64,000 nucleotides of DNA from Hellea sp965224755 (GCA_965224755.1 OZ245061.1:2666001-2730000), one strand, 5' to 3'. Counted from the stretch's first letter, positions 33,454-43,912 are shown. Notes: a model not told the origin generated them from the sequence alone. A program made the numbers and translations.

Positions 33454-34850
33454 CCTATATTGAGATAGACATACCACGCCATCAGCAAAAGAAGCCGCCC
33501 CGCCACTGCGCCGCGGGTTAGGTGTCCAAGCGTTATGGCGGCGATGGGTAAAGCTAAGCCAATCGCGGCGATGTCTTGAAGTTGCGCCGTCTCTCCGGTG
33601 ATGAAAATCTTGATAAAAGCCGGTAGGCAGGCCAAAGCACAAATGGCAACCCCCGCACATAAGCGGACAGCAAATTGCACAAACGGCCCAAGCGCCAATG
33701 TCCCGCTCAAATGCCGCAGAGCTTTGGGCTGCCACCGCGCCCCATGCGCGGTCAGCGGAAAAATCAAAGCTAGAAGCAAAGCCGGGCCGACCATGCCGCG
33801 TAGAGGCAAAACGGCCCCCACCAATGCAATGATAGCAATAAGCGGCAGAAATATTTTTCCGCCTAATATCTGCTTTATATCCGAGATCAACGTCGCCGCG
33901 AGGCCGGAGGTTACAGCAGTAGCCGGGATGGAGGCCGCGGTAAATTGCGGAGCAAGATGCGCCGTATTTTGCGCTGAATTGGCCTTGCGCCATTTGGGAC
34001 GGCGCGGCTTAAACACAAAACCTGCACTAAAGACCAACAGCCCGATAACCCCTATCCAGAACAGGCGCGAGAGCAGGAATGCCGGGGCTAAAACGCCGCT
34101 CATGGCGTCAATCGCGATGGTTTTAGTTTTGCTGACCGCCTGCGGCGCGCTCCCGATTACCAATTCGGTGATGGGCTCATCCACCGCGCCTTCAAGCGGC
34201 GCGGCAAAGCCAAAGACGTCATAGATAGGCGAGGCCCCATCGCCGCCTGCGAAGAATGCTGCAGAGAGCGTTATCAGCCCTATCCACAGAAAGAAAAACA
34301 GCACGTCCCCGCCCGCTTTGCGCAAGGCCGGACGGACGGAAAAGATCGTGCGAAACCCGGCGACAACGACAAGGGCAGGCGCCGCTATCAAGCATAGGGC
34401 TAGAGCCGTTTGAAAGGGATTAACTTCCGATAGCGGCAAACGAAAAAAGCTCAATATAACCCCGGCAATGGCGAGCGCCAGCATTAGGAGCCAGAGCGCC
34501 CCGCTATCCGCCGCCCAGTGGCCGAGAAGCTGCGCGTTTCTGCGCGCGGGCGTCACGTCTTCGGCCTGCCATGGCTGGCGGCGCGTCGGCCCAGCGCGCA
34601 AAAAGATATAGGCCAGAGGCGTGAGAATAATCGCCATGAGGACACCAAGCTGGAGCCCGATTACGGCGGGAGATAATTCCAGAAAAGCTCTGTTGACGGC
34701 AATGACCGTATAGTCCGCGCCCTCTTTTGGGACAAGATATCTGGCCGCGGCCGGAGTCGCCAAAGCCAAAAACCAAAGCGCGGGCGAGCGTAAATGCCGG
34801 AGGAATTGCACCCGCGCATGGGTTCGGATTTGGTCAAAAAACAAAGACAC
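33450..34850 (-). CDS. ABC-2-like membrane permease
   Basis: 466 residues with roughly ten to twelve hydrophobic segments, for example VIGLQLGVLMAIILTPLAYIF, LWLLMLALAIAGVILSFF, DVLFFFLWIGLITLSAAFF and IFLPLIAIIALVGAVLPL. No precise family signature was recognised. The adjacent ATPase, whose stop overlaps this start by one base, identifies it as the membrane part of an exporter. Substrate unknown. Confidence 0.75.
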   Translation of the reverse strand: MSLFFDQIRTHARVQFLRHLRSPALWFLALATPAAARYLVPKEGADYTVIAVNRAFLELSPAVIGLQLGVLMAIILTPLAYIFLRAGPTRRQPWQAEDVTPARRNAQLLGHWAADSGALWLLMLALAIAGVILSFFRLPLSEVNPFQTALALCLIAAPALVVVAGFRTIFSVRPALRKAGGDVLFFFLWIGLITLSAAFFAGGDGASPIYDVFGFAAPLEGAVDEPITELVIGSAPQAVSKTKTIAIDAMSGVLAPAFLLSRLFWIGVIGLLVFSAGFVFKPRRPKWRKANSAQNTAHLAPQFTAASIPATAVTSGLAATLISDIKQILGGKIFLPLIAIIALVGAVLPLRGMVGPALLLALIFPLTAHGARWQPKALRHLSGTLALGPFVQFAVRLCAGVAICALACLPAFIKIFITGETAQLQDIAAIGLALPIAAITLGHLTRGAVAGRLLLLMAWYVYLNIG

Positions 34851-35473
34851 TAATCGGCGGCCTTGATGTGCATGACATCATAATCATAGGCCGACAGGCT
34901 TTCCGCAAGATGGGTGGTCATCACTATCGTTGCAGAGCGGGCGGTTTCGAAAATAAGATCATGCACCGCCTTGGCGGTTTCAGGATCAAGCTCTGCTGTG
35001 GGTTCGTCCAAAGCGAGGCATTGCGGCGCGCCCAGAAAGGCCTGCGCCAAACCCAGACGCCTGCGCATTCCGCCCGAATAGGTTTGAATAAGCCTTTCCG
35101 CGTCGCGGCCCAAACCCAAACGACCAAGCAGAGCCGCCGCTTGCGGCCGCGCGTCTTTGCGGCGGATATTTTTCAGCGCCGCGATATGGAGCATAAAATC
35201 CATCGCCGATATGTCTTCGGGAAAATCAATGCGCTGCGGGGCGTAACCCAGCACGGCTCTCAAAGCTCTAGGTTTTTTGATAATAGATTGCCCTCGCCAG
35301 AGAATATCGCCGCCGCTTGGTTTCTCTGCGGTCGCGCAGAGCCGAAGCAAGGTTGATTTTCCGGCCCCGCTGCGCCCGGTCATGACGGTGACGCCTTGCT
35401 CGAAACGGCGCGAAATATCCGAGAGCACAGATTTCTTGCCGTAAGTTTTAGAGATTGATTTTAAGTCGAGCAT
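34850..35473 (-). CDS. ABC transporter ATP-binding protein
   Basis: 207-residue ATPase. Walker A is MTGRSGAGKSTLLRL, Q-loop LGYAPQRIDF, signature YSGGMRRRLGLAQAFLG, Walker B CLALDEPTAELDP and H-loop IVMTTHLAES. The signature form SGGMRRR is common in ABC-2-type exporters. It is short but complete. It forms a two-gene unit with the permease. Confidence 0.93.
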   Translation of the reverse strand: MLDLKSISKTYGKKSVLSDISRRFEQGVTVMTGRSGAGKSTLLRLCATAEKPSGGDILWRGQSIIKKPRALRAVLGYAPQRIDFPEDISAMDFMLHIAALKNIRRKDARPQAAALLGRLGLGRDAERLIQTYSGGMRRRLGLAQAFLGAPQCLALDEPTAELDPETAKAVHDLIFETARSATIVMTTHLAESLSAYDYDVMHIKAAD

Positions 35474-35484
35474 ATCGCCCCCAT

Positions 35485-35511
35485 AAAAAACCCCGCTTCG
35501 AAAAGCGGGGT
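35485..35511 (-). terminator. Intrinsic terminator of the M13 peptidase gene
   Basis: On the minus strand the stem ccccgctt-ttcg-aagcgggg is followed by a run of T (aaaaaa at 35485-35490 on the plus strand). It lies just past the stop of the M13 peptidase gene and just before the ABC ATPase start. Confidence 0.85.
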
Positions 35512-35518
35512 GAATTGA

Positions 35519-37588
35519 TTACCAGATTTTGACGCGTTTCTCCGGCGGCAAATAGAGCGCGTCGCCGGGCTGGATATTAAACGCTTCATACCAAGCATCG
35601 AAATTACGCACGATGCCGTTGGCACGGTACTCGCCCGGGCTATGCGGGTCGGTTTTGACGCGGTTGCGCAAAGCTTCGTCGCGGGTTTTAACCTGCCAGA
35701 TTTGGCCGTAGCTTAGGAAGAAACGCTGATCGCCGGTCATGCCGTCAATCACGGGGGCAGCTTTGCCGTTCAGTGATTTTTTATAGGCGGCATAAGCCAT
35801 GGTGATACCGGTTAGGTCGCCGATATTCTCGCCGAGGGTTAGCTCACCATTGACATGTAAATCCGGAAGCGGCTCAAATCCGGCATATTGCCCGACCAGC
35901 ACATCTGCGCGGGTCTTAAAGGCTTTGCCGTCTTCTTCCGTCCACCAATCGCGCTGCTCGCCATTACCGTCGGTCTTGCGGCCTTGGTCATCAAAGCCGT
36001 GGCCCATTTCGTGGCCAATCACCGCGCCGATACCGCCGTAATTGACAGCCGGGTCTGCCGCCGCGTCGAAGAACGGCGCTTGCAGGATAGCCGCCGGGAA
36101 CACGATTTCATTGAGCGACGGGCGGTAATAGGCATTCACCGTTTGCGGGTTCATGCCCCATTCGCCGCGGTCAATCGGGCCGCCTAGCTTGGAAATCATA
36201 TCATCCCATTGCCATTTATTGGCGGATTTCACCGTGCCGATAAGGTCGTTTCTATCGACTTGCAAAGTCGAATAATCCGTCCACTCATCAGGATAGCCGA
36301 TTTTGGGATTAAATTTCGCCAGTTTATCTTGGGCTTCGACTTTAGTCGCCGCGTCCATCCATTCGAGATTATCAATCCCGTCTTTAAAGGCCCCGCGCAG
36401 GTTTTCGACAAGCGCGTCCATTTGCGTTTTAGCGGCAGGCGGGAAATGTTTTTTGACGTAAACCTTGCCGACCATTTCGCCCATAAAGCCGTCGATTTGG
36501 CCAACGCCGCGTTTCCAGCGGTCGCGCTGGACTTCGGTGCCGCGCAGGGATTTACCGTAAAAGGCAAATCGGGCCTCATCAATTTCCTTGGGCAGATATG
36601 CCGCCATGCCGCCCATATAATGCGCCGCCATATAGGATTTAATGGTGCCGATATCGGTTTTGCCAAAAGCTTTGGCGAGGCCCTGAATGGCGTCATTTTC
36701 GCGGACAACAAATGAGGATTGATTGCCTAGGTCAGAGGCAGCCAACATGCTGTCCCACGGGAAGCCGGGCGCATAGGCTTTTAGCTCATCAAGGCTCATT
36801 TTATTGTATGTCAGGCTACGGTCACGGCGCTTGGCTGGTTTCCAATGCGTTTTGGCCATTTCGGTTTCAAACATCATGACTTTCTTGGCACTGCCGCTCG
36901 GGTCAGCGTCGCCTGCTGCGGCCAGCATGGTTTCAAGGTATTCGACATAAGCGGCGCGAAGGCCGTCTGACTTCTCGCCCTCATCAAGATAATAATCACG
37001 GTTGGGCATGCCGAGGCCTGACTGGGTGATATAGAAAATATAATTCTCGATATCTTTGACATCGACATCAACCCAACCCGCCAATGGCGAGCGAATACCC
37101 ATTGTAGCATCGCCCATTAGCCGGGCGATATCACTATGAGAGGCTGCGGCATTAATCGCTTTCAGGTCTGCCTGAATGGGTTTTAAGCCCGCCGTTTGGA
37201 TGGCGCCCGTATCCATAAAGGAGGCGTAGAAATCACCAATTTTTTGCTCTTCAGAACCTTTGGCACCTGACTTTGCCGAGGCTTCTTCGATAATCGCTTT
37301 GACGCGTTCATTGGACAAATCAGCCAGAACGGCAAAACCGCCATAGGAGGATTTATCGGCGGGAATTTCCGTTTCGCTCAGCCATGTACCGCTGACATAT
37401 TTAAAGAAATTATCACCGGGTTTGACGGATAAATCCATGCTGCTGGTTTTGATACCGTAGCTGCCCAGGACGGGTGTTACCGCAACTTTCACAGCTTCAA
37501 TTGGCTTTGTTGTTTCCGTGCCTGCATTATTACAAGCGGCTAGGGTGAGGGCCAAAAGGCTTGATCCTAATAGGTGTTTAAAGTTCAT
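35519..37588 (-). CDS. M13-family (neprilysin-like) zinc metallopeptidase lipoprotein
   Basis: 689 residues with a lipoprotein signal (SLLALTLAACNN). The zinc site is intact: His526-Glu527 and His530 in VIGHEMGHGFDDQG, and Glu587 and Asp591 in LTLGENIGDLTG. The substrate-binding NAYY motif (VNAYYRPSLNEIVFPA) is present. M13 enzymes are periplasmic oligopeptidases (PepO/neprilysin). It follows the RND permease after 34 bases on the same strand and may share its transcript; a terminator follows. Confidence 0.95.
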   Translation of the reverse strand: MNFKHLLGSSLLALTLAACNNAGTETTKPIEAVKVAVTPVLGSYGIKTSSMDLSVKPGDNFFKYVSGTWLSETEIPADKSSYGGFAVLADLSNERVKAIIEEASAKSGAKGSEEQKIGDFYASFMDTGAIQTAGLKPIQADLKAINAAASHSDIARLMGDATMGIRSPLAGWVDVDVKDIENYIFYITQSGLGMPNRDYYLDEGEKSDGLRAAYVEYLETMLAAAGDADPSGSAKKVMMFETEMAKTHWKPAKRRDRSLTYNKMSLDELKAYAPGFPWDSMLAASDLGNQSSFVVRENDAIQGLAKAFGKTDIGTIKSYMAAHYMGGMAAYLPKEIDEARFAFYGKSLRGTEVQRDRWKRGVGQIDGFMGEMVGKVYVKKHFPPAAKTQMDALVENLRGAFKDGIDNLEWMDAATKVEAQDKLAKFNPKIGYPDEWTDYSTLQVDRNDLIGTVKSANKWQWDDMISKLGGPIDRGEWGMNPQTVNAYYRPSLNEIVFPAAILQAPFFDAAADPAVNYGGIGAVIGHEMGHGFDDQGRKTDGNGEQRDWWTEEDGKAFKTRADVLVGQYAGFEPLPDLHVNGELTLGENIGDLTGITMAYAAYKKSLNGKAAPVIDGMTGDQRFFLSYGQIWQVKTRDEALRNRVKTDPHSPGEYRANGIVRNFDAWYEAFNIQPGDALYLPPEKRVKIW

Positions 37589-37622
37589 AGTGTTCTCTCT
37601 TTCTTTCTGGAGGTAGGCTTAT

Positions 37623-40600
37623 TTATTTGGCAGGCACAGGCGCGCCTGGCGGCATATGCGGTACAATATCTTCGTCTATTTCCATATCGTCCAACGCCAG
37701 CGCCATTTCGGGATCATAGCTTGATCCCAAGCCGGGTTGTTTCTCCCCGCGCCAGAGGCCGCGGAAGAACCGGGTAATATCAACGCCGATACCATACATG
37801 GCCGGAACCAACATCAGTGTGAGGAAAAAGTCAAACAAAACGCCGAAAGCCAGCGCCACGACCATAGGCTTGAGGAACTCGGCCTGCGCCGAAGTTTCAA
37901 ACAAGATCGGCGTTATACCGACAAAGGTCGTGACCGAGGTCAGCAAAATAGGGCGGAACCGCGCCACGCAAGCATCGAGCATGGCTTGATAGGCCCCGAC
38001 GCCTTTATCGCGCAAGCGATTAACGTAATCAATTAGAACAAGATTATCATTCACCGCCACGCCCGAAGCGGCAAAGAAGCCAAAGAGCGACATAATCCCA
38101 AAAGGCACATCGGTGACAATATTGCCGAAAATCATGCCGACCAGCGCAAAAGGAATGGCGATCATAATCAGCAATGGCTGAGCATAGGATTTAAACGCAA
38201 TGGCGAGTAGGCCATACATCATCATCAAAATAACAATCAAAGATATCTTCAATTCTTTGACAAAGTTAGTTTGAATTTCATCATCTCCGACATTGATACG
38301 GCTCGCTTTGGGATTGCGTAATTCCCATTGCGGAAAGAAGTTTTCTTCCATGTCTTTCTTGATACGGGCGACCTCGTCCGGATTGCCTTTGATACGCGCG
38401 CCGGTATATTCGAGCCGTTTACGGTCGCGGCGGTTAATCCGCCCGATACCGTCGGCAATCGAGACATCAGCGACAGAATACAGCGGAACCTCGACGCCGT
38501 TGGCAGCGCGAATGCGCAGGTTTTTCAGGCTGTCAATCGACTCGCGGGCGGCTTCGGGATAGCGCACCATAACGCGGACATCTTCGCCGTTACGCGGCAG
38601 GCGCTGAACCTCGCGGCCATAAAAGGCCTCGCGCACTTGGCGGGTTACGCTAGCGAGCGTAATGCCCAATGTTTCCGCGCCGGGCTTAAGCTCAAAACGC
38701 AGCTCTGAGGCCGAGCTCTCCAGACCGTCCCAAGCCCGAGCAACGGAGCTATAGCTTTCCATCTCGTCTTTGATTTCGAGCAGCGCGGTTTTTAAGGCCT
38801 CCGTATCTGAAGAGGCAACAGCATAGAACAGACCGCCGCCATTACCCGAACCGCCCTCGGTGACGCCATAGCTAACCCGGAAAGCATCCGGGATCGGGCC
38901 GACATATTCTTCCAGCTTATCGGCAATATCCTTACTTGATATCTGGCTGCGCCCATTGGGATCGCTTAGCCCTAGAAAACCTTGAACACTCCTGCGGTTG
39001 GTAATAGTTCCAGGATTAGAAATGAGCGGAAAATCAACGCTGAAATCCCCTTGCGTATTTTCATTTAATTTCGCAATTCCGGCATCGACTTGCCGGCGAA
39101 CCTGTTCGCGGCGCTCAAAGGTAGTGCCTTCCGGAAAACGGGCATTAAAAGCGATCATATCGCCTTCCACTTCGGGGATAAAGGCGCTCGGCGCGATGCC
39201 GGACATCAGCAGGCCAATGGCCATAATAAACAGGCCAATAAATGTCGCCAAGGTAAAATAACGAAACTTGATCAGAAAAGCGACGAGGGGCCGGAATGTA
39301 TTTTTGGCAAAGTTGACCAGACTTTGGGCAATTTTATTTTGCAATCGCAGAAGCGGATTTCGCTGATTGGGATCAATCGGTTTCAAATGCCGCAAATGGG
39401 CCGGAAGGATGAAAAAGGCTTCAATTAAAGAGAATATCAACACGGCAATAACCACAAGGCTAATCTGCGCCGTCATCGCTTGAATCGGGCCGGTCATGAG
39501 CATGAACGGCACAAACATCATGATCGTTGTAATCACGGCAAAATAGACGGGCTTGACCACCATATTAGCCCCGGCAATCGCCCCTCGCTCGCCCGTAATG
39601 CCGTTTTCGACATGAAAATGTACCGATTCGCCCACAACAATCGCGTCGTCCACAACAATCCCGATCACTAAAAGAAACGCGAATAGCGAAATCATATTCA
39701 GCGTAATGCCAATGGTCGGCGCGATAGCGATAGCGCCCGCAAAGGCCGCCGCAATACCAACGGTCACCCAGATCGCTACTTTCGGGCGCAGGAACAGCAT
39801 CAGCGTAATCAGTACCAAGCCCATACCGGATAGAGCATTACGCCCAATCAGGCTCATCCGGCTATCAAACATGGTCGAGCCGTCAAACCAGATCGAGAAC
39901 GTTAAATCCGGCGGGAGCTTTTCGTTGATCTCTTTTTCAAACTTGCGGATCGCCTTCCCGGCCGCCGTGACATTCAGATCATCGGGCGAAAGCACCCGAA
40001 ACACGGCCGCATTCTCGCCCTTATAACTGGCGGCAAATTTTTCATTGTCAAAACGGTCAATCACCGTGGCAATATCTTTGACCCGGACAATGCCGCCTTC
40101 CGGCGTTTGCCGCACAATAATCTCTTCAAACTCCGCCTGTGTATTGGCGAGGGAGCGCGCGCGAAGTTGTAGATTGCCGCCCGTGGTTTCGACCGTGCCC
40201 GCAGAAAGGTTGACCGAGGCACCCGAAATCGCCTGCGCAACTTGCGAAAATGTCATATTATATTGCCGCAGAGATTCTTCGGAAATCTCGATCGTGACCT
40301 GTTCCGGCACTTTGGAAATTTGCTCGGTGAGCTGCAATCCCGTCAGCTTGGTAAGTTCTAGGCGCAACTCCGTAGCAGCACGCTGCAAGGTGAGCCGGTC
40401 AACATCGCCGTGAAGCGCGAGATAGATAATATCCGCGCGAGCATCCCAGCGATGTATCTGGGGTTGAAAGCTATCCGGCGGCAGATTTTGAATGGAGTCG
40501 ATACGGGCTTTGACCTGGTCGAGCATTTTCTCATAATCAACGCGCAACTTGGTGCGCACATTGACGGTGCCGCCGCCTTCGCGGGCATTGCCTTCAATAT

Positions 40601-40838
40601 AGTCAATACCGTCAAGGCCGTCGATGGCTTCTTCTATGCGGACAATAAGCTGTTCCTCAACGTCGCGCGGTGAGGCGCCGGGCCAAGAGACAGAGACGGT
40701 CATGCCGTTAATTGTGACCTGCGGAATAAATTCACGCTCAAGACTATTATAGCCAAAAATGCCCGCCACAAAAAGGGTGAGCATGATGAGATTGGCCGCG
40801 ACGGGGTTTTTAACAAACCATCTAATTAAGTTTTTCAT
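37623..40838 (-). CDS. RND-family efflux transporter permease
   Basis: 1071-residue inner-membrane proton-driven exporter with twelve membrane helices and two large periplasmic loops. The N-terminal helix has PVAANLIMLTLFVAGIFGY. The TM4 proton-relay Asp pair is in IGIVVDDAIVVGESVH. The second-half repeat LFGFFAASGVAVNDNLVLID is present, and the tail is short and cytosolic. The sequence is of the subgroup named acridine/HAE-like multidrug efflux; the substrate cannot be deduced. It overlaps the adaptor gene by four bases (ATGA). Confidence 0.95.
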   Translation of the reverse strand: MKNLIRWFVKNPVAANLIMLTLFVAGIFGYNSLEREFIPQVTINGMTVSVSWPGASPRDVEEQLIVRIEEAIDGLDGIDYIEGNAREGGGTVNVRTKLRVDYEKMLDQVKARIDSIQNLPPDSFQPQIHRWDARADIIYLALHGDVDRLTLQRAATELRLELTKLTGLQLTEQISKVPEQVTIEISEESLRQYNMTFSQVAQAISGASVNLSAGTVETTGGNLQLRARSLANTQAEFEEIIVRQTPEGGIVRVKDIATVIDRFDNEKFAASYKGENAAVFRVLSPDDLNVTAAGKAIRKFEKEINEKLPPDLTFSIWFDGSTMFDSRMSLIGRNALSGMGLVLITLMLFLRPKVAIWVTVGIAAAFAGAIAIAPTIGITLNMISLFAFLLVIGIVVDDAIVVGESVHFHVENGITGERGAIAGANMVVKPVYFAVITTIMMFVPFMLMTGPIQAMTAQISLVVIAVLIFSLIEAFFILPAHLRHLKPIDPNQRNPLLRLQNKIAQSLVNFAKNTFRPLVAFLIKFRYFTLATFIGLFIMAIGLLMSGIAPSAFIPEVEGDMIAFNARFPEGTTFERREQVRRQVDAGIAKLNENTQGDFSVDFPLISNPGTITNRRSVQGFLGLSDPNGRSQISSKDIADKLEEYVGPIPDAFRVSYGVTEGGSGNGGGLFYAVASSDTEALKTALLEIKDEMESYSSVARAWDGLESSASELRFELKPGAETLGITLASVTRQVREAFYGREVQRLPRNGEDVRVMVRYPEAARESIDSLKNLRIRAANGVEVPLYSVADVSIADGIGRINRRDRKRLEYTGARIKGNPDEVARIKKDMEENFFPQWELRNPKASRINVGDDEIQTNFVKELKISLIVILMMMYGLLAIAFKSYAQPLLIMIAIPFALVGMIFGNIVTDVPFGIMSLFGFFAASGVAVNDNLVLIDYVNRLRDKGVGAYQAMLDACVARFRPILLTSVTTFVGITPILFETSAQAEFLKPMVVALAFGVLFDFFLTLMLVPAMYGIGVDITRFFRGLWRGEKQPGLGSSYDPEMALALDDMEIDEDIVPHMPPGAPVPAK

Positions 40839-42274
40839 TCATCGCTCCCGTTTTTGGCGACGCTGTTTACCTCGCCGTCCGGCGCGGCTTTATTCGTGTC
40901 CTCTTTTTTCTCGTCGCTCTTCTTGAGAGGGCGCTCGGCTTTTTTCTCGCCGTCTTTATCGCTGCCCTTTTTCTTTTTACCCCGGCGGCGTTTCTTTTTC
41001 TTGTCTTTATTATTGGCCTCGGCTTCCTGTTTTTTCAGCCAGTCGGGTTTTGGCGGATCGACGAGGATTTTCGTGGGTTCGTTAATATCGTAAACTTTCA
41101 AAGCCATAGAGGTGCGCGAGCGCTCCAAAGGCGAGAGAACAATGAGTTCACCAACCTCAACCCCAGAGCGCAGGATCGCGTGTTCGGCATTGGTATCGAT
41201 AACCACGGCATCGCGGATATCAACCTTGCCTTTATCATCAACAACATAGACTTTATTTTCCGGGCGCAATCCATCGCGCGGCAAGACAATAACATTGTTA
41301 TATTTCTTGCCGTCCAAAACTGCATCGACGAACAGGCCGGGAGCCAAGGGAACGCCTTCTTCCGAGGCGCCCTTTCCGTAAGGGTCAAAAACCTCGGCTA
41401 TGGCATATAAAGCCCGGGTCTTGGTATCATAAGCACTATCTGTGCGCATAATTTTACCAGCCCAATGACGGGTCTTTCCGGCAATTGTTGCGCTCAACAT
41501 CACATCAGGCGCATCGGCTTTTGTCTTGGCAACAAAAGCGATCGGCAGATCAAGTTTAGACAAATCAGCATCGGTAAGCGGCAGGCGCACCTCAATAATA
41601 TTGGTGGAGAATATCCGCCCCAGAGTCCGGCCCGGCGAAACATATTGGCCAAGATCGGAGGCCTTGGTTCTTACCCGCCCGCTAAACGGCGCTTTGACTG
41701 CGGCGCGGGTTAACTGCAATCTCATCGACTCAAGCTCGGCTTGGGCGGAGAGCAGTCCCGCTTCTGCCTGCTGTCTTTGCGGAATGCGCAGAGCCAAATC
41801 GCTGGGCGTGCCGCGTCCAAGTTCTTCGTAATCTTGACGGGCAATCTCGCCCTCGGCGTTTTCGCGCACCAAGACCTGTTCGGCCTGCGCCACCCCGGCT
41901 TGGGCGCGGACAACGGCCACTTTATAATCGGCGTCCTGAATCCGGATCAAAGTTTCGCCTTTTCTGAAAATACCGCCCTCAATAAAATTGGGCGAGACAT
42001 AAACAATCTTGCCGCCAATTTCGGGAACAAGATCAATCTCGGTGCGCGGACGGGCCTCGCCCTGTGTTTTGACCTCCAGGCGCACATCATCCATTACCGC
42101 GTAATCGGCCATGACAGCGAGCGTATTAAAGGCGCGTTTCTTTTCTTCGGGTTTTTTATTGAGCGCAATAATGGCATTCATCGCAATAATGAAAAATACA
42201 ATAACCAGCAACGGGCCAGCTATCAGCCAGAATTTTCTCCAGAACTTACCTTTTTTCTGTATTGGAACGTCCAT
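40835..42274 (-). CDS. RND efflux periplasmic adaptor (membrane fusion protein) with charged tail
   Basis: 479 residues: one N-terminal membrane anchor (FWLIAGPLLVIVFFIIAMNA), a biotinyl-lipoyl-like hairpin (TEIDLVPEIGGKIVYVSPNF; VKAPFSGRVRTKASDLGQYV), a coiled coil between them and the beta-barrel and membrane-proximal domains. The last ~80 residues are a Lys/Arg/Glu/Asp-rich low-complexity tail (KDKKKKRRRGKKKKGSDKDG), rare in adaptors. I chose the ATG at 42272-42274 behind GAGAGAAG; an ATG at 42305-42307 lacks a site. It lies between the outer-membrane factor and permease genes. Confidence 0.93.
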   Translation of the reverse strand: MDVPIQKKGKFWRKFWLIAGPLLVIVFFIIAMNAIIALNKKPEEKKRAFNTLAVMADYAVMDDVRLEVKTQGEARPRTEIDLVPEIGGKIVYVSPNFIEGGIFRKGETLIRIQDADYKVAVVRAQAGVAQAEQVLVRENAEGEIARQDYEELGRGTPSDLALRIPQRQQAEAGLLSAQAELESMRLQLTRAAVKAPFSGRVRTKASDLGQYVSPGRTLGRIFSTNIIEVRLPLTDADLSKLDLPIAFVAKTKADAPDVMLSATIAGKTRHWAGKIMRTDSAYDTKTRALYAIAEVFDPYGKGASEEGVPLAPGLFVDAVLDGKKYNNVIVLPRDGLRPENKVYVVDDKGKVDIRDAVVIDTNAEHAILRSGVEVGELIVLSPLERSRTSMALKVYDINEPTKILVDPPKPDWLKKQEAEANNKDKKKKRRRGKKKKGSDKDGEKKAERPLKKSDEKKEDTNKAAPDGEVNSVAKNGSDE

Positions 42275-42318
42275 CTTCTCTCTCAATTTCGTTCTATCGG
42301 GCCCCATAAGTATTATTA

Positions 42319-43746
42319 TTAAGGGGCATTATTAGCGAATTGCTCCGGCAATAACACATCTGATTCAAATCCGCCGCCAAGCGCGACATGCATTCTAACG
42401 CGGTTGGCGAGGCGCTCTTTTCGCGCGCTGATTAACTGTCCTTCCGAAGAGATACGACGGGATTGCGCGTCAAGCAATTGAAGAATTGTTGCTAATCCTT
42501 CAGTATAGCGCAGTTCAAGCCTGTTCTCGGCCTCTTGCGACTCGTTTAGCGACACCCGCAAGGCCGCCTCGCGCTCGGCCAATCTGCCTTCGGCATCCAG
42601 CGCGTTCTCAACTTCGAGATAGGCATTAAGCGCCGTTCCGGCATAATTTTCAAGCTGCTGGCGCAGTATAGCTTCTTGTTGCGCGATATTGCCTTTAAGA
42701 CGTCCGCCCTGAAAGATCGGCGCTGTTAGGCCTCCGGCAATCGACGCGATGAGCGAGTTAATATCAAAAAGTTTTTCCAGCCCGTTCGAGCCCTGCGTAG
42801 CGCTCGCGTCCAATGTCAGGCGCGGCAGTAAAGCTTTGCGGGCAACATCAATTTGTAAACCCTGCGCCTGAAGCCGCCGTTCAGCAGCGAGCATGTCTGG
42901 GCGTTTGCGCAAAGCATAGCCCGGCGTGCCGGCCCCTGTTAAAGCCGGCAGGCTCGGTAGATCAGCCGCAGCTTGAATTTCTTCGGAAGGATAACGGCGC
43001 AGCAGAATTTCGAGGCGGCGTGTATTGGACGATAAAAACTGCCGGCGCGTCGCTTGCAAAGCTTGTGAATTGGCCAAAGACGACCGCGCGAGGCGTACAT
43101 CAGAGGAGCCCGTTACGCCGCCCTCAAAGCGGCGGGTGGTCAGGCGCAAAGCCCGCTCCTGCGTTTCCACATCGCGGCCCGAAAGCTCTGTCAATAACCG
43201 CGATTCGATAAGGTCAAACCATGTCTGGCTCACTTGTCCGGCGATAGATAATCGCGCCCCGGCATAATCCGCCGTCGTCGCAGCGGCTTCAAGCTCGCTG
43301 GAATTAATCCCGTCTCGAATGCGGCCCCAAAGATCAACCTCCCAAGAGGCGGAAACACCGCCGCTAATGCTGGCTGTGCCGGGAAAGGGGGTCATGTTTT
43401 CTGTGCGCGAGGCCCGGGCCGACGCATTAACCGATGGCAGACGATCCGCAGCAGAAATATCCGTGCGCGCCATCGCCGCCTCAACGCGGGCGGCCGCAGA
43501 GCGTATATTAGTATTGGCGTCCAAAGCCTCATTGACCAAGGTCGTCAGAGTTCCGTCAGAGAAACTCCCAATCCAGTCCGTTGTCGGCAGATCTTCAGGC
43601 GCGGCTTCGGCCCAAACAGGGGCGGTCGGCGTCACCTCTTGGGCGGCCACCACAGTGGGTTCGGGCTTGATTTTCGAAACGGCGTTCAGGCTGGCACATC
43701 CTGAAAGACCGTAAACGCTGACCGATAATAGAATCGCAAAACGCAT
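42319..43746 (-). CDS. RND efflux outer-membrane lipoprotein (NodT/TolC-like)
   Basis: 475 residues with a lipobox (VSVYGLSGCASLN). Two outer-membrane-efflux repeats are visible, with SWEVDLWGRIRDGI, RRPDM-like LRKRPDMLAAERRLQAQGLQ and LTAPIFQGGRLKGNI, the usual NodT-family landmarks. It forms the outer-membrane channel of the tripartite pump. A GGAG site lies eight bases before the second ATG (43744-43746) but only two before the first (43752), so I chose the second. It heads the operon outer-membrane factor, adaptor, permease. Confidence 0.93.
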   Translation of the reverse strand: MRFAILLSVSVYGLSGCASLNAVSKIKPEPTVVAAQEVTPTAPVWAEAAPEDLPTTDWIGSFSDGTLTTLVNEALDANTNIRSAAARVEAAMARTDISAADRLPSVNASARASRTENMTPFPGTASISGGVSASWEVDLWGRIRDGINSSELEAAATTADYAGARLSIAGQVSQTWFDLIESRLLTELSGRDVETQERALRLTTRRFEGGVTGSSDVRLARSSLANSQALQATRRQFLSSNTRRLEILLRRYPSEEIQAAADLPSLPALTGAGTPGYALRKRPDMLAAERRLQAQGLQIDVARKALLPRLTLDASATQGSNGLEKLFDINSLIASIAGGLTAPIFQGGRLKGNIAQQEAILRQQLENYAGTALNAYLEVENALDAEGRLAEREAALRVSLNESQEAENRLELRYTEGLATILQLLDAQSRRISSEGQLISARKERLANRVRMHVALGGGFESDVLLPEQFANNAP

Positions 43747-43912
43747 AGTCATGTCTCCTTAAGGGAATTCATAACAAGGCCTTAGCGAAAGTCAATCAAT
43801 TATTATTGAAAAACGATAAGGAGCAGCCTCATAACCTGTCCGGTATAATCATAGATTCATATTAGGAGGCTTGAACTCAATTTCACCCCTAGGCCTAACA
43901 CCCAAGCCTGCG

